A stretch of 64,000 nt of DNA from Acinetobacter larvae (lineage in GTDB: Bacteria; Pseudomonadota; Gammaproteobacteria; Pseudomonadales; Moraxellaceae): assembly GCF_001704115.1 (NCBI RefSeq), contig NZ_CP016895.1, forward strand, positions 868,001 through 932,000, read 5' to 3'. The translations under genes and the position numbers were made by a program. This document shows, piece by piece, positions 37,527 through 47,383 of this stretch. The notes under the pieces are model-generated. The model had not been told where the DNA came from and ran no database searches. It saw nothing but the letters and a program-made list of their open reading frames with translations. Position 1 is the first letter of the stretch. Every line of letters starts with the position of its first letter.

Positions 37527-37659
37527 ATTTTTATTTCAATTAAAAAAGATAAATTCCTCATTTAAAGAAGATATAAGTTGACTCAGTTGTAGATTTAGTC
37601 ATGAGAAATGTCGATGATATTTCTCATGTTTGCAATAAATTTATATTAAAAATAATAAC

Positions 37660-38049
37660 TTAGAGTGATTTATCTTGATGGTCTTCGATGACCTCTAGTG
37701 CTGCACGGAATGCTTCTTGTGCGGCAGGTGCGCCACAATAGGGAAGGCTATGGAGCAAGACTTCTTGAATTTCTTCAATAGAAGCACCGTTATTGAGTGC
37801 GCCACGAACATGACCCTTTAACTCTGTTGGGCTTTTGAGTGCAGTTAAAAAAGCAATAGTAATCAACGAGCGATATTTTAAGGGTAAGACTTCTTGGCGT
37901 TGCCATGTCGATCCCCAAGCGTGTTCATTAATCCAATCTTGGAGAGGCTCGGTAAAGGGTACGGTATTTTGTTGTGCACGTTGTACAAAAGCATCCCCCA
38001 TGACTTGACGACGTACGGCTAAACCTTGTTGCTGATCTTGTTGTGACAT
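37660..38049 (-). CDS. Carboxymuconolactone decarboxylase family protein
   Basis: A 129-residue helical protein. PLKYRSLITIAFLTALKSPTELKGHV and ALNNGASIEEIQEVLLHSLPYCGAPAAQEAF are the CMD family core, closest in form to 4-carboxymuconolactone decarboxylase (PcaC) of protocatechuate breakdown. It lacks the CxxC of AhpD-type peroxidases, so a decarboxylase-like or unknown catalysis fits better. No pca genes are near, so the substrate is uncertain. It is a single gene. Confidence 0.85.
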   Translation of the reverse strand: MSQQDQQQGLAVRRQVMGDAFVQRAQQNTVPFTEPLQDWINEHAWGSTWQRQEVLPLKYRSLITIAFLTALKSPTELKGHVRGALNNGASIEEIQEVLLHSLPYCGAPAAQEAFRAALEVIEDHQDKSL

Positions 38050-38208
38050 AGTCTTTATTTCCCGTGACTGCTTAATTTTAAAGGGTAAGTAAATTACTCT
38101 AACCTTAGCTTAATCAGGGTGCAATACTGATAGGAAAACCCTAGGGTTGAAATTTTATCCGATTGAAAAATAACTTGATCAATATAAAAAGCATTCGATC
38201 TAATATAA

Positions 38209-38242
38209 AAATAGCCCATAATAGGTTGATTATGAGCTATTT
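38209..38242 (-). terminator. Terminator of lipA
   Basis: AAATAGCCCATAAT and ATTATGAGCTATTT form a stem with one mismatch and a 6-nt loop; on the minus strand TTTTATATT follows. Confidence 0.75.
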
Positions 38243-38274
38243 CTGACTTACAGAGCAGTTCTGTAGCGCAGTTT

Positions 38275-39288
38275 TTAGGCTTCGATCACCTGTACTGCAA
38301 TTTTCTTTGCAGGATTAACCTTACGGCGTACACCTGGAACTGGTTCACCATAATATTGACGATCAGCAAAATAACTTGAGCGTACCATCGGTGCAGCCCA
38401 AATATTTCTGAAACCAAGCTTTTGACCATGTTCTGTATAACGTTCGAACTCTTCTGGAGTTACAAAACGGTCAATCGGCGCATGTTGCTTCGATGGCTGT
38501 AAATACTGACCAATGGTGACATAGTCAACATCATGTGCTTTTAGATCATCAAGTAGATCAAGCACTTCTTGCTCAGTTTCACCAATGCCAACCATGAGAC
38601 CACATTTGGTTGGGATGTCTGGGCAGTATTCTTTAAACATTTTCAATAAATTTAAAGAGTGCTGATAATCAGAACCTGGACGCATGGCTTTATACAAACG
38701 CGGCACAGTCTCGATATTGTGGTTAAATACATCCGGTGGGCACTCGGTCATAATGCGTAGGGCTATATCCATACGCCCACGGAAGTCGGGCACTAAAATT
38801 TCTAACAATGTATTGGGGCTAAGCTGGCGAGCATGCTGAATACAATCTACAAAATGTTGTGCGCCACCATCGATTAGGTCATCGCGGTCCACTGAAGTGA
38901 TTACTGCATATTTTAGACCCAGATTGGCAATGGTTTCAGCCATATGCTGCGGCTCATCGGGATCTAAAGCATTGGGACGACCATGTGCGACATCGCAAAA
39001 AGGACAGCGGCGTGTACAGATATCACCCATAATCATAAAGGTTGCCGTCCCGCCACCAAAGCACTCTGGTAAATTCGGGCAAGCAGCCTCTTCACAAACA
39101 GTATGTAACTTTTGTGCACGTAAAGTGGTCTTAATGCGCTGAACCTCATCTGGTGCAGCCATTTTGACGCGAATCCAATCGGGTTTTCGTGGCGTTTCAA
39201 CCGTAGGAATAACTTTGACAGGTATGCGCGCAACTTTTTCTGCGCCTCTCAGTTTGACACCCTGTTCAGGTTTACGGTTTGCTGACAT
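38275..39288 (-). CDS. lipA: Lipoyl synthase
   Basis: A 337-residue radical SAM enzyme that inserts two sulfurs into the octanoyl chain on lipoyl domains. The radical SAM cluster is CTRRCPFC; the auxiliary cluster uses the N-terminal [12 protein letters not shown]. The glycine-rich [16 protein letters not shown] segment ([13 protein letters not shown]), [13 protein letters not shown] and a final Ser in [10 protein letters not shown], which ligates the auxiliary cluster, are present. The frame is open 21 codons further upstream; [10 protein letters not shown] at 39288 is the family start. Confidence 0.96.
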   Translation of the reverse strand: MSANRKPEQGVKLRGAEKVARIPVKVIPTVETPRKPDWIRVKMAAPDEVQRIKTTLRAQKLHTVCEEAACPNLPECFGGGTATFMIMGDICTRRCPFCDVAHGRPNALDPDEPQHMAETIANLGLKYAVITSVDRDDLIDGGAQHFVDCIQHARQLSPNTLLEILVPDFRGRMDIALRIMTECPPDVFNHNIETVPRLYKAMRPGSDYQHSLNLLKMFKEYCPDIPTKCGLMVGIGETEQEVLDLLDDLKAHDVDYVTIGQYLQPSKQHAPIDRFVTPEEFERYTEHGQKLGFRNIWAAPMVRSSYFADRQYYGEPVPGVRRKVNPAKKIAVQVIEA

Positions 39289-39482
39289 AACTAAATTTCC
39301 ACTTTTTGACGAGGGATACACCTGTCTATTATAACCAAAATGTAAAATCATGGGTTAAAAAGACTATTCATTTACAAAATGTAGTCATCACATAATATAT
39401 GCAGTTGAAATAAAGAAAAAAAGAGCAGATTAGGTCATAATAGTGCGCAGTTGTAATGATGATTTAGAATAAGGAGCTTTGA

Positions 39483-40898
39483 ATGCCACGTAAAAAAGAA
39501 ATCGTTGCTGGGAATTTCCTGAAGTTTGATGCCGTGGTGCTCGGTTCAGGACCGGCAGGAGAAGGCGCGGCAATGAAGCTGGCAAAATCAGGGATGCGCG
39601 TCGCGATAGTTGAAATTCGTGATCAACTCGGCGGTAATTGTAGCCATGTTGGAACGATTCCGAGTAAAGCATTACGACAAACAGTATCTAGCATTATTCG
39701 TTTTCAGCGTGATCCACTATTTCAAAAAGATCGTAATTGGAAGCAGGTCACGGTAAAGCAAGTATTACGCCATGCCCACAAGGTTATTCAACAACAGGTT
39801 GATACCCACAGTCGGTTCTATGATCGTAACGATATTGAAGTTTTTCATGGTCGTGCCTATGTTCAAGACAAGAACACCGTTTTGGTGTTTAGTGAAGATG
39901 GCATTAAAGAAACTTTAATTTTTAAACAATTGGTTGTTGCGACAGGTAGCCGCCCATATCGCCCACAAGGTTTAGATTTTAATCATCCACGCGTATTTGA
40001 TTCAGATAAAATTTTAGATCTAGACTACACCATCCATAAAATCATTATTTATGGCGCTGGGGTGATTGGTTGTGAGTATGCATCCATTTTTATTGGTTTA
40101 GGTCTAAAGGTTGATCTCATCAATACGCAACATAAATTACTCAGTTATTTAGATGATGAAATTTCTGATGCGTTGTCTTACCACCTACGCGAGCAGGGCG
40201 TTTTGATTCGTCATAATGAGCAAATTGATCATTTAGAAACATCGGATGACCATGTGGTGCTCTATCTGCAAAGCGGTAAAAAGATTAAAGCAGATGCAAT
40301 CCTTTGGTGTAATGGACGTTCTGGCAATACCGATGGCTTAGGACTCGAAAATGTCGGTATCACACCGAATAGTCGTGGTCAGTTGGCTGTAAATGATCAA
40401 TACCAAACTGAAGTAGAGAACATCTACGCAGCAGGTGATGTGATTGGTTGGCCTTCACTCGCCTCAGCGGCTTATGACCAAGGGCGATGTGCAGGCGCCA
40501 ACATGAGTGGTGAACAGGATGTAAAACCTGTGGTGGATATTCCAACAGGGATTTACACCATTCCTGAAATTTCCTCAATTGGGAAAACGGAACAACAATT
40601 GACTGAAGAGAAGATTCCTTACGAAGTGGGACAATCTTCATTTAGACATTTGGCTCGTGCACAAATTACAGGCGATACCGTGGGTGAGCTGAAGATTTTA
40701 TTCCACCGTGATACTTTAGAAATCTTGGGAATTCATTGCTTTGGTAATAATGCAGCTGAAATTATTCATATTGGTCAAGCGGTAATGCAAAGTCCGAACA
40801 ACACGATTAAATATTTTGTGGAAACAACCTTTAACTACCCGACTATGGCAGAAGCTTATCGTGTGGCAACATTAAATGGTATGAATCGTTTATTTTAA
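39483..40898 (+). CDS. sthA: Soluble pyridine nucleotide transhydrogenase
   Basis: A 471-residue FAD flavoprotein that passes hydride between NADPH and NAD+. [17 protein letters not shown] is the FAD site. [13 protein letters not shown] is the marker of this family: the second redox cysteine of lipoamide dehydrogenase is replaced by Thr, so the disulfide is absent. [16 protein letters not shown] binds NAD(P). Start ATG 39483 has AAGGAG upstream. The gene ends in a strong terminator. Confidence 0.93.
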   Translation: MPRKKEIVAGNFLKFDAVVLGSGPAGEGAAMKLAKSGMRVAIVEIRDQLGGNCSHVGTIPSKALRQTVSSIIRFQRDPLFQKDRNWKQVTVKQVLRHAHKVIQQQVDTHSRFYDRNDIEVFHGRAYVQDKNTVLVFSEDGIKETLIFKQLVVATGSRPYRPQGLDFNHPRVFDSDKILDLDYTIHKIIIYGAGVIGCEYASIFIGLGLKVDLINTQHKLLSYLDDEISDALSYHLREQGVLIRHNEQIDHLETSDDHVVLYLQSGKKIKADAILWCNGRSGNTDGLGLENVGITPNSRGQLAVNDQYQTEVENIYAAGDVIGWPSLASAAYDQGRCAGANMSGEQDVKPVVDIPTGIYTIPEISSIGKTEQQLTEEKIPYEVGQSSFRHLARAQITGDTVGELKILFHRDTLEILGIHCFGNNAAEIIHIGQAVMQSPNNTIKYFVETTFNYPTMAEAYRVATLNGMNRLF

Positions 40899-40914
40899 CG
40901 GTTGATTTTTTTCT

Positions 40915-40950
40915 ATAGGCAACCCGTTGTGGTTGCCTATTTTATTTTTT
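40915..40950 (+). terminator. Terminator of sthA
   Basis: ATAGGCAACC and GGTTGCCTAT form a perfect 10-bp stem with a 6-nt loop, followed by TTTTATTTTTT. Confidence 0.9.
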
Positions 40951-40963
40951 ATTGTTTTTGTTG

Positions 40964-40991
40964 TTTAGCTTTTAGCTTTTAGCTTTTAGCT
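40964..40991. repeat. Four tandem 7-bp repeats TTTAGCT
   Basis: TTTAGCT occurs four times without interruption at 40964-40991, in the short gap between the convergent sthA and OmpW-type genes. Confidence 0.9.
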
Positions 40992-41061
40992 TGTTGCGAT
41001 GCTTATTGAAAACTGAAGCAAATTTAAATTTCAGGCTTGCCGTGATTGACGTTGTCGACAC

Positions 41062-42198
41062 TTAAAAGCGATAGCCTAATCCAAGATAAGTTATGATCGG
41101 GTCAATATCGATTTTGGTTTTACTTTGAATCAAGGTTTTGCCACTTTGACGATCAGTTACTCGAATATCAGCTTCATTATTTAGCTTTGCATAACTCAGC
41201 GACGCGACTGCAAACCAGCGCGGATTGAAATCATAACTTGCACCTAGCGTGACAATCGGTGCAAAAGCATCGCTGGTTTTTACTTTGACTTCGGGGTCGG
41301 CGCTGGAAAGACTGCCCTCTAAGGCTGCACCTGCTTGATTATCTAAAATATTTTGTACTTTATGCCCAGCACTGATGAGATCAGATTCAATTGCTGGGTT
41401 GAGTTGTACTTTATCGAAATAAGCGTACATTACACCGATGCCGACATAGGGGCGAAATTTATTGATCCCAGAACGACCAAATTGATAATGTATTTCTGCT
41501 GCTGGTAGCCACGCACGAACAGAAGCAGCTTGATCTCCTTGTGCTAAGTCGGTAATCGCAATAGGCTTGTCGAGTGGAATAGGGCCAATGCCATCAATGA
41601 GCTGATTGGCAATATTATTTATAATCCCAGATGGGAGATTGCCTTCTGGTGTGGCAACCCCTGTGAAGGGAGCAAAAATTTGTCCTTTACCACTGATATC
41701 AACTTTGGGCGGAATACCTGCTTTGAGTTCTAAGGACCAATGATCGGTAAAATAGTAATTTGCCATGATACCCAGTGTATCCACGGCATTGGCTTCTAAG
41801 CCAGTATTGGCATTCTGCCATTGTTCTATGCCTTGTACATTGACGCGTCCACTCATCTCGGGAGTGAGCGTGCCATCTTGGATGATGCCAATGAATTCTC
41901 CTGCACTGGCAACGGTATTGAGCCGTTTTTGTGCTGCCTCACCGGCACTGGTTGCAGCAACCGCATCATTAACGGTATCGAGTTTGATTGTTCCGACACG
42001 ATAATCACCGTTTAAAGCACCTGTGGCTATATGAAAGGGATTGGCTTGACCCAAGGGGGCTGCATGTAACCAACCCGCTGAAATTGAAAAGCGCTTAAAC
42101 GTATGCGCTTGAGATATTTTAAAATCATCACTTTCGGCATAACTGTTGATGGGAGAGGTGACAACTGCTAGACCTAAAATTATTGTTTTATTGTTCAT
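41062..42198 (-). CDS. OmpW/AlkL-family outer membrane protein, enlarged
   Basis: A 378-residue outer membrane protein with a signal peptide ending near INSYA. FKRFSISAGWLHAAPLGQANPF, ANYYFTDHWSLELKAGIPPKVDISGKG and FRPYVGIGVMYAYF are OmpW signatures, and the C-terminus ends in Phe (TYLGLGYRF). The family forms an 8-stranded barrel with a lateral opening for small hydrophobic molecules. Typical OmpW has about 200 residues, so this one carries long inserted loops (about residues 40-110 and 225-290). It is monocistronic. Confidence 0.85.
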   Translation of the reverse strand: MNNKTIILGLAVVTSPINSYAESDDFKISQAHTFKRFSISAGWLHAAPLGQANPFHIATGALNGDYRVGTIKLDTVNDAVAATSAGEAAQKRLNTVASAGEFIGIIQDGTLTPEMSGRVNVQGIEQWQNANTGLEANAVDTLGIMANYYFTDHWSLELKAGIPPKVDISGKGQIFAPFTGVATPEGNLPSGIINNIANQLIDGIGPIPLDKPIAITDLAQGDQAASVRAWLPAAEIHYQFGRSGINKFRPYVGIGVMYAYFDKVQLNPAIESDLISAGHKVQNILDNQAGAALEGSLSSADPEVKVKTSDAFAPIVTLGASYDFNPRWFAVASLSYAKLNNEADIRVTDRQSGKTLIQSKTKIDIDPIITYLGLGYRF

Positions 42199-42576
42199 AT
42201 AAAAGGCTCCATGCCGAGTTATTTTGATTATTTGAACTCTTATTATTCAGGCTTAAATTTTTTTTAAATGATTGATTATGCTTGAATAGGTGTAATTCTT
42301 GTTTGTTTAGAGCGTGATTTGTACGCTCTGTGTGATTCCAATACAGTTTTTTAATATTATTTTTAATAAGCGTGACTAAATTGCAAAGAATTGGCGGGCT
42401 AGATGGTCTGCATAAATGCAATATTGGGGGCGTGCTGCTGGGAGATTCATGCCAAGAGATGGCATATTGCTCTGAAAAATAGTTGAAAGATTGATGAAAA
42501 TACGGTTTTAAGCTGGCAGAAAAAACTCAGCGGGCTGATCATGCCCGCTCGAGTATTGCTTGTATGGCTTAAAGGC
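42199..42576. other. Gap between map and ompW-type genes
   Basis: No gene seen in 378 bases. It contains the terminator of map near 42519-42549 and the promoter region of the OmpW-type gene. Confidence 0.5.
42519..42549 (-). terminator. Terminator of map
   Basis: AGCGGGC and GCCCGCT pair around a 7-nt loop; on the minus strand GAGTTTTTTCTG follows. Confidence 0.85.
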
Positions 42577-43401
42577 TTAAGCAGTAAAACGGCTTAAGTC
42601 TTCTTCAGGGCGAGCGGTTAAGACTTCTAAGCCATTGGCTGTTACTAAAATCGTATGCTCGTATTGTGCAGATAATTTATGGTCTTTGGTGACAACTGTC
42701 CACTTATCACCAAGCAAACGTGTTTGCCAAACGCCCGCATTGACCATGGGTTCAATGGTAAAGGTCATGCCTTCTTCTAGGACCATACCTGTTTTCGGTT
42801 GGCCATAATGCAGCACTTGAGGATCGTCATGGAATACGGTACCGATACCGTGCCCGCAATACTCTCGGACAACACTAAAACGCTCAGATTCTACATATTT
42901 TTGAATTGCATGCCCAATATCACCAATGGTATTGCCGGGTTTGACCACTTCCATACCGCGATACATCGCTTCTTGTGCAACTTTACAAATACGATTTGCC
43001 AAGACTGAGCCCTCACCCACGATATACATCATGTTGGTATCGCCGTGGTAGCCATCTTTGATAACGGTGACATCGATATTTAGAATGTCGCCATTTTTTA
43101 ACAGTTTGCTTTCTGACGGAATGCCGTGGCAGACCACATGGTTGACAGAAGTACAAATACTGTGTTGAAAAGCAGGGCGACCAGGCGCAGCACCATAGCC
43201 CAAACACGCAGGGATGGCTTGTTGTACATTGACAATGTGGTTGTAGCAAATTTGATCAAGCTCTAGTGTGCTTACGCCAGCTTTAATATGTGCTTTGATT
43301 AAATCTAAAATTTCAGCCGCAAGACGACCAGCAACACGCATTTTCTCGATTTCATCGGCTGTTTTGATTAATCGACGTGGTGCTTGATAAGTACTATTCA
43401 T
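42577..43401 (-). CDS. map: Methionine aminopeptidase, type I
   Basis: A 274-residue metalloenzyme that removes the initiator methionine from nascent proteins. The five metal ligands are in NIDVTVIKDGYHGDTN (two Asp), HGIGTVFHDDP (His), FTIEPMVN (Glu) and QYEHTILV (Glu). A conserved His is in ICTSVNHVVCHGIP. Length is normal for type Ia. Divergent from rpsB with a shared upstream region of about 210 bases, as in many gammaproteobacteria. Confidence 0.96.
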   Translation of the reverse strand: MNSTYQAPRRLIKTADEIEKMRVAGRLAAEILDLIKAHIKAGVSTLELDQICYNHIVNVQQAIPACLGYGAAPGRPAFQHSICTSVNHVVCHGIPSESKLLKNGDILNIDVTVIKDGYHGDTNMMYIVGEGSVLANRICKVAQEAMYRGMEVVKPGNTIGDIGHAIQKYVESERFSVVREYCGHGIGTVFHDDPQVLHYGQPKTGMVLEEGMTFTIEPMVNAGVWQTRLLGDKWTVVTKDHKLSAQYEHTILVTANGLEVLTARPEEDLSRFTA

Positions 43402-43518
43402 GATCTTTAAAAACTTTTGGAAATTTGTATGTGACTATGGTATAAATAGCCGCCCAATTTATCAAATGCTTTTCATACTTAAATGTATGTAAGTTTCAAT
43501 TTGTTGAAATTGGAAAAT

Positions 43519-43593
43519 CCGCACATATGTCGACACATTACTCTGGGTGCCTAGCAATAGGTGGAGAATGCGGACATATGGAGGCCTAACCCA
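43519..43593 (+). promoter_or_regulatory. Structured rpsB leader, probable S2 autoregulation site
   Basis: Several pairings are visible: TGGGT (43544) with ACCCA (43589-43593), a tight hairpin CCTA-GCAA-TAGG (43550-43561), CCGCA (43519) with TGCGG (43569), and CATATGTC (43524) with GACATATG (43573). The last two cannot both form in a simple fold, so they are alternatives or a pseudoknot. Ribosomal protein S2 is known to repress its own leader in gammaproteobacteria. Confidence 0.5.
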
Positions 43594-43612
43594 AATATTA
43601 AGGTATACAAAC

Positions 43613-44365
43613 ATGGCAGATTACAACGTTAGTATGCGTGACCTTCTTCAAGCTGGCGCGCACTTTGGTCACCAAACTCGCTTCTGGAACCCAAAAATGC
43701 GTCAATACATTTTTGGTGCTCGCAACAAAATTCATATCATCAACTTAGAACACACCGTTCCTGCTCTAAATGATGCGTTAAATTTTGTTAACAATTTAGC
43801 AAGCAAAAAGAACAAAGTATTATTCGTTGGTACGAAACGTGCTGCATCTAACATCATCCGCGAGCAAGCGCAACGCGCAGGTCAACCTTATGTTGATCAC
43901 CGTTGGTTAGGTGGTATGTTGACGAACTGGAAAACACTTCGTCAATCAATCAATCGTTTAAAAGATCTTCAAACTCAGTCTACTGATGGCACTTTTGCTA
44001 AGTTGACTAAACGTGAAGCTTTAGAACGTACCCGTGAAATGGAAAAACTTGAGCGCTCTTTAGGCGGCGTGAAAAACATGGGTGGTTTACCTGACGCATT
44101 ATTCGTGATCGATGTTGATCACGAAGCAATCGCGATCAAAGAAGCGAAAAACTTAGGTATTCCTGTGATTGGTATCGTTGATACAAACTCTAACCCAGAT
44201 GACGTAGACTATGTTATTCCGGGTAACGACGATGCGATTCGTGCAGTAACTCTATATGCTTCTGCAATGGCTGATGCGATTCTTGCTGGTAAAGAATATG
44301 CTCAAACTCAAGCCAATGCGCAAGCAAAAGGCGAAGACGCAGCGAAAGAAGCGCCTGAGGCTTAA
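43613..44365 (+). CDS. rpsB: 30S ribosomal protein S2
   Basis: A 250-residue ribosomal protein of the 30S subunit, needed for binding of S1. [42 protein letters not shown] and the C-terminal [23 protein letters not shown] region are S2 signatures. The frame opens 22 codons earlier (43547), but [11 protein letters not shown] at 43613 is the family start and has AAGG ten bases before it. It is followed by a hairpin and then tsf. Confidence 0.97.
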   Translation: MADYNVSMRDLLQAGAHFGHQTRFWNPKMRQYIFGARNKIHIINLEHTVPALNDALNFVNNLASKKNKVLFVGTKRAASNIIREQAQRAGQPYVDHRWLGGMLTNWKTLRQSINRLKDLQTQSTDGTFAKLTKREALERTREMEKLERSLGGVKNMGGLPDALFVIDVDHEAIAIKEAKNLGIPVIGIVDTNSNPDDVDYVIPGNDDAIRAVTLYASAMADAILAGKEYAQTQANAQAKGEDAAKEAPEA

Positions 44366-44435
44366 TGTATTTTGATGACGATTTGTCATTTTAGCGACAT
44401 CTCTAGATGGCAAATTTAAACGTCAATCAAGCAAG

Positions 44436-44466
44436 ACGGCCCTGGTAAGACATCGGGCCGTTTTTG
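44436..44466 (+). terminator. Hairpin terminator between rpsB and tsf
   Basis: ACGGCCC and GGGCCGT pair around a 12-nt loop, followed by TTTTT. In E. coli a similar partial terminator lowers tsf relative to rpsB. Confidence 0.75.
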
Positions 44467-44505
44467 TTGTACAGATTGAATTTCTACCGTATTTAGGAGA
44501 ATAAC

Positions 44506-45381
44506 ATGACTGCAATTACTGCAAGCATGGTAAAAGAATTACGTGACCGTACTGGTCTTGCGATGATGGAATGCAAAAAAGCATTAACTGAAGCAAATGG
44601 TGATATCGAATTAGCGATTGATAACTTACGTAAGTCTGGTCAAGCGAAGGCTGCTAAAAAAGCGGGTAACATCGCTGCTGATGGTGCAATCACAATCGTT
44701 CAAGAAGGCAATAAAGCCATTCTTTTAGAAGTAAACTGCCAAACTGACTTCGTTGCAAAAGACGAAAACTTTGCAAACTTCTCTAAAAATGTTGCTAATG
44801 CTGCGTTAGCTGCAAATGAAGTTGATCCTGCTAAAATTGCAGAATTAAAATTGGCTGATGGCGAAACTGTTGAAGAAGCTCGTATTGCGCTTGTTCAAAA
44901 AATTGGTGAAAACATCCAAGTTCGTCGCGCTAAAATCATTGAAGGCGACAATTTGGCAGTATACCGTCACGGTCTAAAAATTGGTGTGGTGGTTGCTTAT
45001 GCGGGTGAAGCTGAAACAGGTAAAGGTATTGCAATGCACATCGCTGCGTTCAATCCTGTTGCCGTTACTGCAGAGCAAGTTCCTGCTGACTTGATTGCAA
45101 AAGAAAAAGAAATTGCTGAAGCGAAAGCACAAGAATCTGGTAAACCTGCAAACATCGTTGAAAAAATGGTTACGGGTTCTGTTGAGAAATATCTCAATGA
45201 AGTGGTTCTTGAGCGTCAAATGTATGTAATTGATAATGATAAAAAAGTTGCTGACGTATTAAAAGCAACAGCGACTGCTGTTAATCAATTCGTTCGTTTT
45301 GAAGTTGGTGAAGGTATTGAGAAAAAAGCTGAAATGAGCTTTGCTGAAGAAGTTGCTGCTGCACAAGCTGCTGCACAATAA
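44506..45381 (+). CDS. tsf: Elongation factor Ts
   Basis: A 291-residue guanine nucleotide exchange factor for EF-Tu. The UBA-like N-terminal domain has the family signature LRDRTGLAMMECKKALTEANGDIE; the core has EVNCQTDFVAKDENFANF, the TDFV motif that inserts into EF-Tu and displaces magnesium. It ends with an Ala-rich tail. Start ATG 44506 has AGGAGAAT upstream. Partner gene of rpsB. Confidence 0.97.
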   Translation: MTAITASMVKELRDRTGLAMMECKKALTEANGDIELAIDNLRKSGQAKAAKKAGNIAADGAITIVQEGNKAILLEVNCQTDFVAKDENFANFSKNVANAALAANEVDPAKIAELKLADGETVEEARIALVQKIGENIQVRRAKIIEGDNLAVYRHGLKIGVVVAYAGEAETGKGIAMHIAAFNPVAVTAEQVPADLIAKEKEIAEAKAQESGKPANIVEKMVTGSVEKYLNEVVLERQMYVIDNDKKVADVLKATATAVNQFVRFEVGEGIEKKAEMSFAEEVAAAQAAAQ

Positions 45382-45433
45382 TTTCTGATACCTTGATTAA
45401 TCGATCGATTTAAACTTAATCTTTCGTTTGATC

Positions 45434-45470
45434 AAAAAGCCCCTGATTGAAAAATTAGGGGCTTTTTATA
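45434..45470 (+). terminator. Terminator of tsf
   Basis: AAAAAGCCCCT and AGGGGCTTTTT form an 11-bp stem with a 12-nt loop, followed by a T-rich tail. Confidence 0.88.
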
Positions 45471-45472
45471 TT

Positions 45473-45503
45473 TAAGTTTGCACAGTAGTAAGTTTGCACA
45501 GTA
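45473..45503. repeat. 15-bp direct repeat between tsf and proP
   Basis: TAAGTTTGCACAGTA occurs at 45473-45487 and 45489-45503, one base apart. Confidence 0.8.
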
Positions 45504-45536
45504 CATATGTCTATCGCTACATCATGATAGATGATC

Positions 45537-47048
45537 TCAGTCTATCTTAGGATGTTGGTCTGCGAGTTTCTGACGTTTTTCTTGTAGCTGCAAAATTTGC
45601 TGATCTAAGTCTTCAATTTTTTGCTCAATATTGTCATGCAATGCTTCTAGTAATTCCTCTGCTTCCTCTGGACTCGTTGCCATGGGAACACTGCCTGCCA
45701 GCGGTTTATTGGCTGTTTCTTTTAGATAATAAGCCGTAACCAAGCCTAGTAGCCCGACAATCATTAAATAATATGCTGGCATCATAAGGTTTTGTGTGCT
45801 TTCAACCAATGTTGCAGTAACGGTTGGCGTTAAACCTGCAACAACCACAGAGATATTAAAAGCAATCCCCAGTGCACTATAACGGATATTGGTTGGAAAT
45901 AGTGCTGGTAAAATGGATGCCATTACACCGATTAGCATATTGAGGCTAAGCGCTAAAATGCATAGTCCTAAGAAAATATAGGGGATTACATCGGTTTTAA
46001 GCAGTAAAAAGGCGGGATAAGACAATACCAATAATGATGCACTTCCCATAAAAATAAAAGGTCGTCGACCTAAACGGTCACTGAGCCAGCCAATCGTTGG
46101 TTGCATAAAGAGCATTCCCAGCATGACTGCAATAATAATCAGCACACCGTGATTTTCTGCATAGCCTAGATTATGGGTGAAATAGCTTGGTAAATAGGTC
46201 AGTAACATATAATAGGTAACATTCGTGGTTACCACGATTCCAATGCAGACCAATAAACTACGTTTGTATTTTGATAAAATAGTGCCAAAGGTATTGGGTT
46301 TTTCAGATTGCTGCTGAGGAGTAGAATTTTTTTGTGCGTTATTTTGCTGCGCATTATATTGTTGGTAGGTTGGAGTTTCTTCTAAAGCATGACGCAAATA
46401 TAAACCCACAAGTCCTAAAGGCAGTGCAATGAAAAATGGAATACGCCAGCCCCATTCGGCAAATTGTGTTTCTCCCAATATATTGCTAATTGCCGATACA
46501 GTTGCTGCACCCAAAACAAAACCTGCAATTGAGCCAAAATCTAACCAGCTGCCCATAAAACCACGTTTACGGTCTGGTGAATATTCTGCCACAAAGATTG
46601 CAGCACCAGCATATTCACCTCCGACAGAGAAGCCTTGAATGATTTTAACAATCAATAATAATATGGGAGCCCAGATCCCAATTGTGTCAAAGGATGGAAT
46701 AAGACCAATCGCAAAGGTACTTAAAGTCATTAAAATAATGGTGGTTGCCAAAACTTTTTGCCGACCATATTTATCACCCATACGACCAAAAACAATTCCG
46801 CCCAATGGTCTAAAAATAAAAGGAACGGAGAAGGTGGCTAAGGCGGCAATCATTTGTACGCTGGGCGAGGCATTGGGAAAAAAGACTTTACCCAATACAT
46901 AGGCAACATAGCCATAAACACCAAAATCAAACCACTCAATCGCATTGCCTAGTGCGGCAGCTTTAATGGCTTGAATACTTTTTTGTTCATCAATGATATT
47001 AATATCATCAATCTCTAAGGGTTTTCTTTTTCTTCGCAAGATTCGCAT
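45537..47048 (-). CDS. proP: Proline/glycine betaine:H+ symporter ProP
   Basis: A 503-residue major facilitator of 12 helices that takes up proline, glycine betaine and similar osmoprotectants in hyperosmotic conditions. The sequence tracks E. coli ProP almost block by block: ALGNAIEWFDFGVYGYVAY, GRMGDKYGRQKVL, GFSVGGEYAGAAIFVAEYSPDRKRGFMGSW and GWRIPFFIALPLGLVGLYLRHALEETP. The C-terminal tail is a coiled coil (NIEQKIEDLDQQILQLQEKRQK) as in the osmosensory ProP group. A Gln/Asn-rich insert at about residues 235-255 replaces the equivalent loop. It is a single gene. Confidence 0.93.
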   Translation of the reverse strand: MRILRRKRKPLEIDDINIIDEQKSIQAIKAAALGNAIEWFDFGVYGYVAYVLGKVFFPNASPSVQMIAALATFSVPFIFRPLGGIVFGRMGDKYGRQKVLATTIILMTLSTFAIGLIPSFDTIGIWAPILLLIVKIIQGFSVGGEYAGAAIFVAEYSPDRKRGFMGSWLDFGSIAGFVLGAATVSAISNILGETQFAEWGWRIPFFIALPLGLVGLYLRHALEETPTYQQYNAQQNNAQKNSTPQQQSEKPNTFGTILSKYKRSLLVCIGIVVTTNVTYYMLLTYLPSYFTHNLGYAENHGVLIIIAVMLGMLFMQPTIGWLSDRLGRRPFIFMGSASLLVLSYPAFLLLKTDVIPYIFLGLCILALSLNMLIGVMASILPALFPTNIRYSALGIAFNISVVVAGLTPTVTATLVESTQNLMMPAYYLMIVGLLGLVTAYYLKETANKPLAGSVPMATSPEEAEELLEALHDNIEQKIEDLDQQILQLQEKRQKLADQHPKID

Positions 47049-47383
47049 AAATTAACCTAATTTAAATCAAAAATGTGTCGATAAAATAAATTCGTATCGA
47101 CATGACAATGAAAAATTTAAGTGTTAAACAGTGGTGATCTGCGTAAAGGAGGGGGATACAAAATAATCATTCTTTTAATTTATCGTAATGTAGCAGCTAC
47201 TTATGTTTACTTTGAAAGGCTTAATGTAGTCTAAGTGTTTTATTTTATAACAAAATCTTACAGTAATATGATGCATAAAGGCTGCTGAAGTAGCCGATAT
47301 TCAGTGTTCTGAATGCTATCTTTTGAATTTTAAAAGGCTAAATTAAAATAAAAGTCATTTAAATATAAAACATAATTTAAGGA
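47049..47383. other. Intergenic gap upstream of proP
   Basis: No gene seen in 335 bases. It should hold the proP promoter; I see no convincing operator. Confidence 0.4.
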
